Assembly (NCBI RefSeq): GCF_026213295.1
Contig: NC_079412.1
Span: 547,656-611,655, forward strand
DNA: 64,000 bases
Direction of reading: 5' to 3'
Source: Gadus chalcogrammus
Lineage: Eukaryota; Chordata; Actinopteri; Gadiformes; Gadidae
The notes beneath the pieces are model-generated. The model was given only the letters and a program-made list of their open reading frames with translations. It searched no databases and was not told the origin of the DNA. Each line of letters begins with the position of its first letter. Position 1 is the first letter of the stretch. Shown here piece by piece: positions 36,929 to 49,928 of this stretch. The position numbers and the translations under genes were made by a program.

Positions 36929-39254
36929 CTACGGAAGAGGATTAGGGCCACACATGTAAAAAAAAATTAAATTCTGACTTTATTCTCAGAATTCTGACAT
37001 TAATCTCAGAATTCTGAGATTAAAGTCAGAATTCTGACATGAATCTCAGAATTCTGAAAAAAAAGTCAGAATTCTGACATTAATCTCAGAATTCTGACTT
37101 TAATCTCAGAATTCTGAGAAAAAAGTCAGAATTCTGACTTTAAAGTCAGAACTACGGGTATCTGTAAGGACCAACCTCCGTGGGAGAGACACTTTGCTTT
37201 ATGCAGTAGGAGGAAACCTATGGAAAGCCGGTAAAAGTGCAAAACCGCACGGATTCCGTGCGGTTTGGCAAGAATTCCGTACGGATTCCGTACGGTTTTG
37301 AATGTCTAATAGCCGCGGCTATTAGTCATTCACTCCGGCTATAGTTATTCACTCCGGCTATTAGTTATTCTCTCCGGCTATTAGGTATGCAGAAAGAGCC
37401 CTCCCTCTTCTTTGCTTGACCACTAAGTTTGAAGGCTGTCTAACCAATCAGTGATGAGAAATACCAGACTAAAGTAACGCATTGTCGAGACTAGAGCTGC
37501 AGTGCCTCCATGTTTCGCCGTAACATAAAGCTGTGTTGTCTTTACTAGTTTCACTACAATGTAATGACCACCACTAGCTAGTGGAAAATACATTTGTGTT
37601 TAGTACAGTGATATATTTGTATATGTTAGGCTATATATTGAGATGGCAGTGTGCGAAATACCCGTCAATATTCGGGGATGCCCTCATCCCAGATTGTTCT
37701 CGATATGCAGTAGCCAGCTAGGCCATAACATTACAATATTTCATGGATGCAAGCAAGCCAAGACAATCAATCTATATCTATAGCCTACATGACAACACAC
37801 ACACACACACACACGCACACACGTTAAACACACTGGTAAAGCAGGAGCCTGCATTGGCTAAAGTTGTTGGGATGCACGTTATTTTATAACAGGGAGGGCT
37901 CACCAAGTCCAGTATTCAGAATTCAAAGCATTTATTCACAAATACGTTCTATTTTTTTGACAAGCGGAGCCGACAGTCCTGTGCAAGTATGCAAATTAGC
38001 CATGTGCGCGAAACAGAAGATAGACGCAATGTATAGAACTGATTGTTGTGCATTGTTGTGGATATGTAGGCTGGTTAGTTGTGGTTGTTTGTGGTCTTAG
38101 TGAAACAGCTTTGCCTTGGAGTTGGAGAAGTTGGAGTGATTGTGTGAATGTGCGAGAGAGAGCGCACCTGCCGTGGTGATGTTGGGCTTGTTGTGGTCTT
38201 ATATGTGATCAATGATGTTGGCTATCTGTCTGATCGTATTAGCGATCGGTCATACTGCAGGCTCTCATTTGCAAATGCACTGATTGTGTGCCCGTCTCCG
38301 ATATGCTATATACCTGGCATTTAATCAGTTCATGTTCTTCTGAGTGCGCAAGAACGGTGCCAATTATGGTCGTGTTTGCATTGTAATGCACAACTTTGCC
38401 CCTCCCTGTTATAAAATAACTTGCATCCCAACAACTTTAGCCAATGCAGGCTCCTATTGCTTTACCAGTGTGTTTAACGTGTGTGCGTGTGTGTGTCTGT
38501 GTGTGTGTGTGTGTGTGTTGTCATGTAGGCTACAGATATAGATTGATTGTCTTGGCTTGCTTGCATCCATGAAATATTGTAATGTTATGGCCTAGCTGGC
38601 TACTGCATATCGAGAACAATCTGGGGATGAGGGCATCCCCGAATATTGACGGGTATTTCGCACACTGCCATCTCAATATGACTAATAGCCGCGGCTATTA
38701 GTTCCGTACGGATTCCGTACGGAATTCTTGCACTTTAACCGCGCCATTCTAGGGCCGGATTGTGGCCTTCTTGGCTTTCCATAGGTTTCCTCCTACTGCA
38801 TAAAGCAAAGTGTCTCTCCCACGGAGGTTGGTCCTTACAGATACCCGTAGTTCTGACTTTAAAGTCAGAATTCTGACTTTTTCTCAGAATTCTGAGATTA
38901 AAGTCAGAATTCTGAGATTAATGTCAGAATTCCGACTTTTTTCTCAGAATTCTGAGATTAATGTCAGAATTCTGACTTTAATCTCAGAATTCTGAGAAAA
39001 AAGTCAGAATTCTGAGATTAAAGTCAGAATTCTGACTTTTTTTCTCTGAATTCTGAGATTAATGTCAGAATTCTGACTTTTTATCTCAGAATTCTGAGAT
39101 TAATGTCAGAATTCTGAGATTAATGTCAGAATTCTGACTTTATTCTCAGAATTCTGAGATTAAAGTCAGAATTCTGACTTTTTTCTCAGAATTCTGAGAA
39201 TAAAGTCAGAACTTAATTTTTTTTTACATGTGTGGCCCTAATCCTCTTCCGTAG
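36929..39254. mobile_element. 2.3-kb foldback element with palindromic satellite
   Basis: The ends CTACGGAAGAGGATTAGGGC (36,929) and its complement (to 39,254) are flanked by TTTT on both sides, a weak 4-base duplication. The outer parts are arrays of about 20-bp units around CAGAATTCTGA, each itself palindromic. The inner arms (about 37,150-37,900 and 38,390-38,830) pair over unique sequence, including 'gttgggatgcacgttatttt'-like and 'ctccacggaggttgg'-like phrases. The loop is about 480 bp. There is no gene. Confidence 0.85.
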
Positions 39255-39329
39255 TTTTCAGACAAACGTAATTGAGAATGCCGAATAGTTCTCTGGGAAC
39301 GTAATTTTCATGAGACAGGGTTGTCCTTT

Positions 39330-39600
39330 AGGGCTTCGGCCTCCTAATTGATCATTGATCAAAACTCTGCCCAATCCTCACCTTCTCTGACGCAGAGAAA
39401 CTCGTCCACGCCTTAATCCCCTCCAGGCTTGATTACTGTACAGCCTTCTCCTCGGTACACCCTATAACACCTATGGTCCTTAGATTATTATTATTTATTT
39501 TATTGTGTTATTGCCCTTCGTGTTTTGTTGTAGCACTTTGAGATTATTTTTATGAAAAGTGATTTACAAATAAAATGTATTATTATTATTATTGTAGTAG
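39330..39600 (+). mobile_element. Non-LTR retrotransposon 3' fragment (L2/Rex1-like)
   Basis: A frame with LVHALIPSRLDYCTAF matches the C-terminal part of L2/Rex-type reverse transcriptases. It is followed by 'tagcactttgagatt' and an ATT-repeat tail. It is heavily truncated and inactive. Confidence 0.6.
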
Positions 39601-39997
39601 GCTATATTTGAATGCCCTTTCATATATGAAACCACCACCACACCATCGTTGGTTTGACGTAGCAGCTAACTTAATCATCCAAGAGAATCTGGTGTTTTGG
39701 TGTTGAATAAAGATCTATCAGCACTATATTTTAATAATCTGTTGTGACTAAATTGACATTCAGTAGGCCCTGCTTGCACTTGTATGTTTAAAATCAATAT
39801 TTTCTATACAATATAGCCATTTGCAATTATACCTGGATGTATATCTTAAATACATTGAATGGATTAAATACTCAATTAATTGCTGCTACTACTCTATTAC
39901 CTAGAGACCCTTCAGCCCACAACTTTTGAGTTACTTTAACTTACCCACCATGTACTGCCTACAGACTGGAATTCATATTTATATTAACTGTTGTGTC

Positions 39998-40056
<59 letters not shown>

Positions 40057-40095
40057 CATTAAGCTCTTAGTGACCACATTTGAATGGCAGGGCAA
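39601..40095. other. AT-rich stretch with (AT)n
   Basis: Holds an AT microsatellite at about 39,999-40,044. Otherwise nothing recognised. Confidence 0.5.
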
Positions 40096-42928
40096 TCATG
40101 TATCAGGAGTAGCACCACATTCTAGAAAGACTGAAAATATGTTTTTATTTGAAGAGGGCAGGGGGACTAATTCAAATCTTTTGGCTGCCAGGACCTGGCC
40201 CACTCCTTCCCACTGAAAAGAGAACAAATAATATATCAATGAACCGTTTTGTGATGATTGGTCGAACTCCACTTACATAACACACAGTATATACCTACTT
40301 TATATTGATTCTCATCTATAAAGGCAATTACAAATCAAGCCCAATCTTTGCACATTTTTGTTCTTGAGCAATACCACACTTTCAAGTCATTTTCTAATAA
40401 TTCAAGATCTAATAATGTAATAGTGTATGACACATAAGAAAGGGAATGATGAAACCACTTGATAGGAAATCTGGTTGGCAAGTGTGTTTGGTGGAAGAAC
40501 TACTGTTAAACGTTAAAATAGCAGCAGCTATTTTGCACCAAGATGGTGCAAAATAATATGGTATAATATAGAATACTCGGAAAAGCAATGAAGTGGTTTA
40601 AAAAAACCCAGTGAAACAGAAAGAAACCAAATTAAATACATACCAAACTGGGCAAGGCTGCCAATCAACAAGGACTTCTTTAATGCCCTATCAAGGAAAG
40701 GAACCATAAATTCAGTAGTAAGATAATAAATTCAGTGTTAGCCTATGAGTTTGATAGACAAAATGCATTGACGGTACTATTCCAAAATATTTATGCAAAT
40801 TACTTGTATACATGAGTAAATTACATTTACAGTATGCACTTAATATGCATGCTCATGATCAATCAGCGAGAATGTCATTCCTACAGTTAATCACGCATGT
40901 GTTTTTGCTGGGTCTTTATGGGTCTGTCAAACCTTTCTCATCCTCTCCTTCCCGTAACTCCTTATTTCGAAGGAGTCACAACCAATATGGTAGGGGCAAT
41001 CTGAAAATATAAAAAACATGTTTTTCACAACAAAACCATCTATGCTTATCCACTGGCAAATATAAAATACCGCAAATATAAAATCAATAACAGTAATTAT
41101 TAATACTGTATTAATGCTGTAATCGCTGCTATGAATACACAGGAGAATAATTTACAATTCCATAATTATAAATTGTGTAAAGGGTTTGTCAGTGCTCTGA
41201 TCGTTACAAACTATTTCATCTTACTCTTCCGTAAAGTCTTATTCCTTTTTTCAAGCCCCTTCTGGCTGTGATGCTCTGTAGGAAAGAAATGTTGAGGTAT
41301 TCAAACAAAGACTCAAATGGTCATAACCAACATTCTTATTACAGTCCTTTTTCCAAAATAACTACAATAAATGTAATGCTATGGTGAAAAGAATAGTAGT
41401 CAATTAGCAATTCGATCTGTACAGACATTCTGAACATACCTTTTCTCCTCCGCTTCCTCTGCACAGTAGAGACCGCTGTTGGAATGGAAAATAAAATATT
41501 ACTCATTCAGGCAATGATGTTTATTTGTATGACACTTAGTACCTTCTCATGCATGCTTTAATTGAAAAATCCATACCTGGTCCTTCCGTGTCCGGGTGGG
41601 CCACCTCCTCTACCTGCAGGGCCCCCTCCTCCACCTGCAGGGCCCCCTCCTCCACCTGCAGGGCCCCCTCCTCCACCTGCAGGGCCCCCTCCTCCACCTG
41701 CAGGGCCACCTCCTCCACCTGCAGGGCCACCTCCTCCACCTGCAGGGCCACCTCCTCCACCTCCTCCACCTGCAGGGCCACCTCCTCCAACTGCAGGGCC
41801 ACCTCCTCCAACTGCAGGGCCACCTCCTCCCCCTCCTCCACCTGCAGGGCCACCTCCTCCCCCTCCTCCACCTGCACGGCCCTGTCCTCCACCTCTCCCA
41901 TGTCCATGTCCATCTAAGATGACATAAGATAACACTCACTCAAAGTCCAACAGTGGAACTTCAACAGTGCAAGTGTAAATTCAGTTTTAAAAAATATGAA
42001 ATTAAGACCATACAGATCTATACACATCTATACACATAAATAACCATAAACAAACATGAAAAGAGGTTAGCACTTATACAGCTGACTTAGTATATTGTAA
42101 TTTGTAGCATAATATATTGGAGTATATATGCAGTATATAACAATATATAGGATTAGCCTCTTTAATTGTCATAGATATTCCTGTATGTCTTCACCTGAGT
42201 GGTCCCCCTGCCCTCTTCTGGCCCCTCTGCAGTCCCACTTGCAAAAGGGGTCCATCCTGTGCAAGTTTGAAAAGTGTTGCAAAGGGTTATTAAATTGCAA
42301 ATGGCAACCAAATTTTTTTTAGCAATAGTTCCATGATAAAAATGAATGTGGTGGACAAATAACAAGATGCAGTTAGTATTTTGGTAAACAAAGCAGAGGG
42401 TGTGTGGAATTTATAAAAATAAAGAATCATACCTTGACAAATGTACTCATGGATGGAGCCCATTTTTTTGAGGGACTCCTCCGCAAATGTGGCCAATGTG
42501 CAACGAGGTGTGAACACCTTGACCACATGGCTCTTTTTAGTGGCTTTTCCAAGCAGCAGGACAGGTTTATATCCTGCTGCTTGAAGCTTTTCGAGCTGTA
42601 AGGAAATCACAGCATGTTAATGTTTTGCCTGTAGTAATCAAAAAAGACCTACTATTCAAAGCAATAGTGATTCAGACAGTTAAAGGTAGAACATAATTAA
42701 TCTGAATTGTTTACATACCAGGAGGAACATTTCCTGCTTGACAACAGCCATGTTGTGGTTCTTCTTGCGGGAAGACGCCCACTCTTCCCGCTTAGCCTCA
42801 AATTTTCTCAAGGCAATTTTGAGGCGTTCTTTTACAGGCTGGACCATTTTGCAGTGGCTGCAAACCTTTTTAGCGCAAGGCAGAATGGTTTTGCAGGAGG
42901 GGCATGTCTTACATGTGCTGCCTGGCAT
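40096..42928 (-). CDS. Zinc-ribbon accessory protein gene of the KDZ-type structure, multi-exon
   Basis: The start Met is at 42,928. Exon 1 (to about 42,720) encodes two zinc-ribbon-like CxxC pairs (CKTCPSCKTILPCAKKVCSHC), then a basic helix. Exon 2 (about 42,595-42,434), exon 3 (about 42,258-42,195), exon 4 (41,913-about 41,579) and exon 5 (about 41,476-41,441, basic RKRRRK) follow with GT-AG borders. A likely last exon is 40,208-40,096. Exon 4 encodes an acidic array of VEEVALQ-type heptads from a minisatellite. I recall similar zinc-ribbon proteins in fish and cnidarian genomes but know of no function. Convergent placement opposite the transposase, each near one arm, suggests a second gene of the same transposon, perhaps DNA-binding. 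Exons between 41,440 and 40,208 are uncertain. Confidence 0.55.
41596..41880 (-). repeat. Coding minisatellite (acidic heptads)
   Basis: Tandem 15-24-bp units of the CCTCCACCTGCAGGGC type lie inside exon 4 of the zinc-ribbon gene. On the coding strand they read VEEVALQ/VEEGALQ. Collagen-like and Pro-rich readings in other frames are artefacts. Confidence 0.9.
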
Positions 42929-43493
42929 ATTGAAAGATTACCTAATTTACAAAGACACAGACAAACCGAATAGACAGATAAATAAAACAGATTAGATACA
43001 CAGATAGTAGATAGATAAGAAAGATTATAGATATAAAATATTAGATTGGCAGAGAGATAGTTAAGATGTATGATGCTTATTTGAAGCTGCAGGGAGAAAA
43101 AAGTAAATCACTAAAAACAAACTATTTTTTACAAACAGCCGACTACATTGTGTAAATTACCTTCTAACATGATGCTGTGTATGGTACTTATCTAAGCCTT
43201 TCTCATTGTTCAATTTCAATTACTAACGAACTAGCTAGCCTACCCGAGGGACAGGTGGCGACGTAGGCCTACATTAGCCTATGAAGCAACGCTTTTGTTA
43301 TCTGTTATTAGCTGTTAATACCTGTTAATATTCTTTGACAACGGCAATATAATTATTTGCACTATCAACTCCATAATCTTAGTATTTCAAGCATTCAACC
43401 GTTTTTAAATAGCAGTCAATCACCTAGTTGTACTTACGTCACACAAACCAGCACCGCAAATTTTCGGTCACTCCAGAGTTTACGTCTTTCTTT

Positions 43494-45784
43494 CAACCCG
43501 GTATCACGCGATTGCGCACGACCGTGTGCGTGTGTGCGCGTGCGTGCGTGCGTGCGTGCGCGTGTGCGTGTGTGTGTGTGTGCGTGTGCGTGCGTGTGTG
43601 TGTGTGTATAACACGCTATTTTATGTTGAAATGCGACGTAATCCAGTGTTCACGAAAAGTACACTGTCAACGTATGCTTTTGGCGACTGGGTTGGCTCTC
43701 AGATATACGTGTTTCTAACAAGATGATATCATTAAAAGTTACATAAAGTAACAGTTTAATAACACAAACGCAGGAAGCACGTGAGCTGCTAGTTTAGCGA
43801 AAGCAACCTGACGTCGTTGAAACATGCGAGCGAGCCGATCAAATCCTAATAACTATAAAACTAAAGATCAGACACAATCACTGACTGAAGATTATGCAAG
43901 TAAAAAGTATATTTCTCGCTAGAAATGTTATTAGAAACACGTTTAACGGTGAATCGGTCCTAAAATATTGCATTTCCCATTCAGATAATAAAGATTAATA
44001 AAGATCATACACATTCACTGACTGAAGATTATGTAAGGAAAATGTACATTTCTCGCTAGAAAAGTCATTAGAAACGCGTTTAATGGTGTATCTGTCCTAA
44101 AATATTGCATTTCCCATTCAGATAATAAAGATTAATAAAGATCATACACATTCACTGACTGAAGATTATGTAAGGAAAATGTACATTTCTCGCTAGAAAT
44201 GTCATTAGAAACGCGTTTAATGGTGTATCTGTCCTAAAATATTGCATTTCCCATTCAGATAATAAAGATTAATATAAGCTACGCCGTGTTCCGGAGCCGC
44301 GGGGGATTCTGGGAATTGACAAAGCCCCATTTGTCAATTCTCAGTTGACAAATGGGGCTTTTGTTAACTTGTTTTGTTGTTAGGATTAAGTGGGGTTAAT
44401 GGGTTCGGGATGTTATGTGGTTGTGTGTTGTTCTATTAACATTGTTCGTGTGTTCATTATTGTCGACACCGTCACCGAGAGTGACGTGACCATCGTTTCG
44501 TGCAGCTGTTCCGTGTTGAAGTCTCGTTCAATAAAAACCAACTCTCGTTGTCGAGCGTTCAATAAAAACCAACTCTCGTTGTCGAGCGTGCCCCCCCCCC
44601 CCCCTACAAACGTGTCTCCCCCCCTCAACAAACGTGTCCCCCCCCCCCCCCCCCCTTCAACTAACGTGTGTCCCCCCCCCCCCCCCCCCTCCCTACAATC
44701 GTGTGTCCCCCCCCCCCCCTCAACAAACGTGTCTCCCCCCCCCCCCCCCCCCTCCCCGGTCAACAACAGTCTCCCCCCCCCCCCCCTAAACAATCGTGTC
44801 CCAAACCCCGAAACCCGCCTCCACAGCGGCACACGTGGATACTGTAGGTATAACACGCTATTTTTTACGTTGAAATGCTACGTATCCAGTGTTCATGGAA
44901 ACGTACACCGTCAACGTTTTTTCTTGGCGACTGGGTTGCTGGGTTGGTGACACAAACCAGCACCGCAAACGTTCTCTCCCGCTTGATATGACGTGTTTCT
45001 TTATAGTGTAACGACCTCGCCGGTGACATAATCATGTCGAGTCATTAGTTGAAGGTAGTTTTAATGGACCAAAAACCAGGTCACTGAAACCCGTAACATT
45101 GTAACAACATTGAAACCAACAGCTGAAAACCGGACCCAAACAAACCCCGGTTACCCCGGCAACACGGTCTCACTCGCGTGCAGGCCCCCACCCTCCTGTT
45201 CTTCCAAGGCCCTCCCCCAGCTGACCTAATGATTCGCCCCACACGCTGTTTGACAAGAATAACATTACAATACATGCACATAGAACAACTGGCATAACGG
45301 ACAACGAAATATAATGTAACACATAACACACAAACTATTTAACTGTCCCAGGGTCGCTACAATAGATTCATGGGTCTGATTCGCCGATTTCCCATGCTGA
45401 TATCCCCGAAGATTCTCAGGCATCTTCGACAATTTGGCTATAGATTGTCTCATTACACGCTAAATAATATAATTATAGCCTAATTATATATATAGGTTTT
45501 GGCATAAACATAACTAGGGTGCACTGTACTATCTGCGCACACCCTTTCTGAAGCCTCTCTCTCGCTCTCTCTCTCTCTCTCTGTCCCTCCCGCTCTCTCT
45601 TTCTCTCTCTCTCGTAGCGTTTTGTGGAGCACGTTAATTGTCTTAGAACACTCCCATTCAGAATGCATTGGTTTACATTTCGTTTTGTGTAACACGCAAA
45701 AAGTCGGACTATCGTGCTCGGGAACACGCGTTCAATAGATTAACGTTCGTGCGCAGGAGCACGCAATGGCGTGATACCGGGTTG
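43494..45784 (-). repeat. Right inverted arm of the KDZ-type structure, with both tip words
   Basis: This is the inverse of 24,824-26,895. It has three copies, not two, of the unit of about 140 bp (about 43,870, 43,990 and 44,110 onward), a mirrored G-tract array, and an extra hairpin at about 44,321-44,365. It begins with CAACCCGGTATCACGC at 43,494 and ends with the complement at 45,784, so it could itself be a complete 2.3-kb non-autonomous element. Confidence 0.8.
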
Positions 45785-46129
45785 GTCTGAACTTATAACA
45801 CAGGAGGTCTGGCTTGCCGACGAAAAAGCATTGCGATCATAAAAGCGTGACCATCTGACAAAAGCAGAAATACGGTAATAAATGGATTCGATCCGACAAC
45901 CTCCTGCCTACAGGTCAAGCGTCTCTATCAAATGGGCCACGGGAACCACACAGTTGACTATGCATTTACTAATATATATATCTAAATGACGCTACAACTA
46001 TGAGAGGAGAAATTCTCAAAGCAGATCTGTGCTGAACTGATTTGGTCTGCTTGTCTTGGTCAGCGATTGGGCGCAAACACTTCAAATGCATTGGCTGAGA
46101 GAAAAGAAGGGCGGAGATTATTAGCATAC
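45785..46129. other. No clear feature
   Basis: No gene or terminal repeat is supported. A weak tRNA-like pattern (about 45,880-45,955, minus) is discussed under rejected items. Confidence 0.35.
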
Positions 46130-46460
46130 TAGAGGAACGCCGTATTTAACGCGCGTTTTGATGATCAAAACGCGCGTATTTTACGCGCGCTGTTGAAAGG
46201 CTTAAATTGCGGCGTAAAAAGCGGCGCTTTTTTGCGCATGACGGCGTAAAATACGCCGTTTTTCTACATTTTACGGCGTATTTTACGGCGTAATGAAGGT
46301 GATACGCGTCTAAATGATGCCGCTTTATGGCGGGGATGGCTTGCCATAGCTTATACGCTTAATACGCGTGAAACGCGTAATACGCGTATTAAACCAATGG
46401 TTCCCTATGGAAAAAATGGCGATTTGAGACGCGAAGTACGCGAGATACGCGTCTGGTGTG
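46130..46460. repeat. CpG-rich palindromic repeat
   Basis: It contains a perfect palindrome with 14-bp arms (ACGCGCGTTTTGAT, one central G) near 46,150, and many ACGCG / TACGCGT words. It ends 'tggtgtggccgcacctttag', a phrase common to a dispersed fish repeat. This is probably the end of a non-autonomous DNA transposon. Its other end is not found. Confidence 0.55.
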
Positions 46461-46487
46461 GCCGCACCTTTAGACTTATGTGAACAA

Positions 46488-46575
46488 ACTTATTAAAAAA
46501 GAAAGAATGAATGAAAAAATATATATTAAAAGGTATAAATTATATATTTAATAAAAATAAAAATAATGTATTGTT
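46488..46575 (-). repeat. AT-rich dispersed repeat, inverse of 2310-2420
   Basis: Reverse complement of the block at 2310-2420, with moderate divergence. Confidence 0.65.
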
Positions 46576-47037
46576 CTGAAAGTGTCTAGGCCAGCAGAGA
46601 AGGCTTTGCTGGCCCTGACGGCCCGCCACTGGTTTTCATGCACCACTTAATCCGATTAAGGCCATAGTTCGACTATGCTCATCAATCAAACATGGCGGTG
46701 AGAAAATCGATTCATTGGCCGAAGCATTTCTTACCCCGGTACGATAGGCGGCGCTGTGCCGATTTCAACTAGTGGTAATAGTCACCGGTTTACCTCTTTA
46801 CGTCACTAGCAACAACAAACTCAGGCGGCCGCAGCAGCATTCGAGAAAGATATTTTCAGTAGACGGCTTTCAGTTCACTTCGGGTCCATGTCATTTCTCC
46901 GACGCTCCATTGTTCCGTATGCAGACTCCTCCGGCAGGAGGAGTCAGGCACATTAACATCTTATTAATGTGATGGGGTTAAATGATCATTTCGAATATCT
47001 AAACATGTTATTTACCACAGCTGTAGCCTGCACAGGA

Positions 47038-47154
<117 letters not shown>

Positions 47155-47316
47155 AGGATTAATGTCCCCTTGTTTCTGATCATCTTGTGTTTATTAAAGT
47201 CTAAATTTTGGAATTATAACAATCAATGCCTTTTTGTCCTGTACATTGGAGGTGTTGGACACGTCTGCAAGAAGAAAATAAAAGAACCGAAGACCTAATT
47301 TGCGCAAGAGGAGCAA

Positions 47317-49928
47317 ATGAACTGGCTGTGCAAAGTATGTGACTTCACCACATCAAGACGATTGGATCTATTGAAGCACTATAGATTGCAACACGGGCAT
47401 TTTGGGCGAAACCAGTCCATAAAGTGTCTTCATGATGATTGCCCTTGCACCTTTAGGACATGGGGTGCTTTACGGACACATTTGTCCAGATATCACCCAC
47501 AGGCAACCAAACCAGGCCAGCTCCTTTCCTTCACGTGCCTGGTATGCAATTCATGCTTTTTCAACACCGAAAGACTTTATTTTGAGCACCTGGGTTGCCA
47601 TCTTAAAAAGTTTGAGTTTTCAAAGGTCGTGAGTAAAAGACAAATATATACTCAACATTCCACAGTCATAAGAGCAGGAAACATAATTCACATTCAGTGC
47701 AAGATTTTAAAACTTCTGTTTTTCATGAATGCCAAAGTCCAACAGACGAAGAAGACGACCTTAATGAAAGCGAAACCTATTGTGACTCTGTCCTTAAAGA
47801 GGATTTGGACTTGAACAAAACTCTTATCAAGAGACTGGGTTTACTCCTCCTTAAATTGCAATGCATTTTCAATGTGTCCAATACATGCATAGATGAACTA
47901 GTAGAAGAACTTAATTTCCTTTCATCATCTGCATCTGGCCCAGTCATTAAAGAAATCATACTGAGCACTTTGAGGAAGCATAGCTGTACTTTTGAAGATT
48001 CACTGATTTCAGAACTGGTTAAAGATCTTTGCCAGCTAAACACTTTCAGTGCTTCTTTAGGGGTGGATGGGCCTTTAAGCACTCACTACAGGAGACAGCA
48101 ATTTATGCAGCAGCATCTCTCAATGACTGAGCCAGTTGAGTACCTACTTGATAGTGACAAGAAAAAAACGTACCAGTATGTTCCAATTCTCCCTTTATTG
48201 TCTCAACTTGCAAACAACAGACACATTCAAGACATAATCTTGCAGAACAGAAGGCCATCTGATGTTTCCTCTGGATACAAATCATTGCGAGACGGATTGT
48301 TTCTAAGAGAAAACGACTTTTAATGTGGAGATGAACTTACACTCCCACTCATTCTTTACATAGATGACTTTGAAGTATGCAACCCACTTGGAACATCCCG
48401 CAAGAAGCATAAAGTCACGGCTGTGTACTGGGTGTTCGCAGACATCCCTGCTACCTTGCGATCTACACTAACTTCTATTTACCTAGCCATTCTTTGTAAG
48501 GCAGATGATGTCAAGCAATATGGATACCCAAAGGTGTTGGAGCCACTGCTTCAAGATTTGAAATCCTTTGAAGATAATGGTATTTTTATACCACGTCTGG
48601 GTAAAGTGGTCAAGGGTACTGTATTTGCTGTAGTCGCAGACAATCTTGGCGCACACTCTATAGGTGGGTTTGTTGAAAGTTTTTCTGCCTAACACGTCTG
48701 TCGCTTTTGCATTGGAGAGCATTCGCAGATCCAGGAGCACGAAGTAAGAGAAGGACTTTTTCCTCCACGGACTAAGTCCAGCCATAGCATGCATGTCAGA
48801 GCAGCATTGTCTGAACTTGATCGAGCTCATCATTGTGGAGTAAAAAGACAGTGTCCCATCTCTGACACATTGAGTTACTTTCATGCCACATCAGGTTATC
48901 CCCCTGACTCTTTGCATGATTTACTTGAAGGGATCGTACCAGTAGAAATAGCTCTCTGTCTTGGTGTGTTCATCAAAAAAAAATACTTCTCTCTTCAGGA
49001 GCTTAATCATTCCATCCATCGGTTTCCTTACAAGTGGACCGACAAAACAAACAGTCCACAAGCTGTTCCCCTGACTTTTGCATCACGCAAGAATGTAGGA
49101 GGCAACGCACATGAAAATTGGTGCTTGTTGAGGATCCTTCCTTTTTTGATAGGTGACAAAGTACCAGAAGATGACCCAGCGTGGGAGGTTTTGATGACCC
49201 TGAAAGATGTTGTCGAGCTTGTCATGGCTCCTGTCCACACAGATGAGACACTAGGATATATGGACAGCAAGATCAGTGAACACCGTTACAGGCTTTTAAA
49301 TGTCTTCCCAGATGAGAAACTGAAACCGAAACACCACTTCCTTGAACATTATCCATGGCTTACAACTGCTTTTGGACCGCTTGTGGCTCTCTGGACAATG
49401 CGTTTTGAAGCCAAACACCGATTCTTTAAAAGGATTGTGAGGCAGACCGGGTCTTTCAGAAACATTCTCATGACAATGGCAAGAAAACACCAATCAATGA
49501 TTGCATATCACCTCCATGATGCTAACATTCAAAGGCCAACACTATCAGTGTCCAGAATGACTCAAGTGGCAGTCGACGTTCTAAAAGACAGCATTAAGGA
49601 GTCATTTGCAAGGAAGTTCCCTGGGGAAGTGGTTGTAAACATGACTAACAAGGTTAACATTTCAGGCACGGACTATAGTGTTGGAATGTTGTTGCCCTTT
49701 GGATCAACAGGAGGATTTCCTGACTTTGGAGAAATACTTCAAATAATCATTGTGCATGAAAGCCCTGTCTTTGTTCTGAAGTTACTGAGTGGTTGGTACC
49801 ATGAGCACCTTAGGAGCTTCAAAGTGGAGCCAACAGGAGAGCTTGAGGTCCTTCAGCATTCAGAAATGAAAGATTCATACCCCTTGGCTGCGTATAATAC
49901 AGCACATGGTCGAATGTCTGTCCCTTAA
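47317..49928 (+). pseudogene. CACTA/Plavaka-like transposase with N-terminal C2H2 zinc fingers
   Basis: The Met at 47,317 starts three C2H2-like fingers (CKVC...HYRLQH; CLHDDC...HLSRYH; CLVC...HLGCH). The frame shifts near 47,690 and continues to 49,928, interrupted by TAA at about 48,321 and TAA at 48,690. The core carries YIDDFEVCNPLG and VVADNLGAH (candidate catalytic Asp residues), then YPPDSLHDLLEGIVP with a candidate Glu. This series is shared by TNP2-like (EnSpm/CACTA, Plavaka) transposases common in fish. I see no introns after the fingers. The one frameshift and two stops make this copy inactive. The neighbouring gene at 50.4-55.7 kb is the usual partner. Confidence 0.72.

Noticed and set aside
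41558..41935. Gly/Pro-rich collagen-like frames
   Set aside because: Other frames of the acidic heptad minisatellite; only the VEEVALQ frame joins good splice sites and neighbouring exons.
45880..45955. tRNA-like or SINE-head pattern on the minus strand
   Set aside because: A-box-like and B-box-like (GGATCGAATCC) words are present, but the anticodon stem does not pair and no SINE body or tail follows. At most a degraded tRNA-derived fragment.
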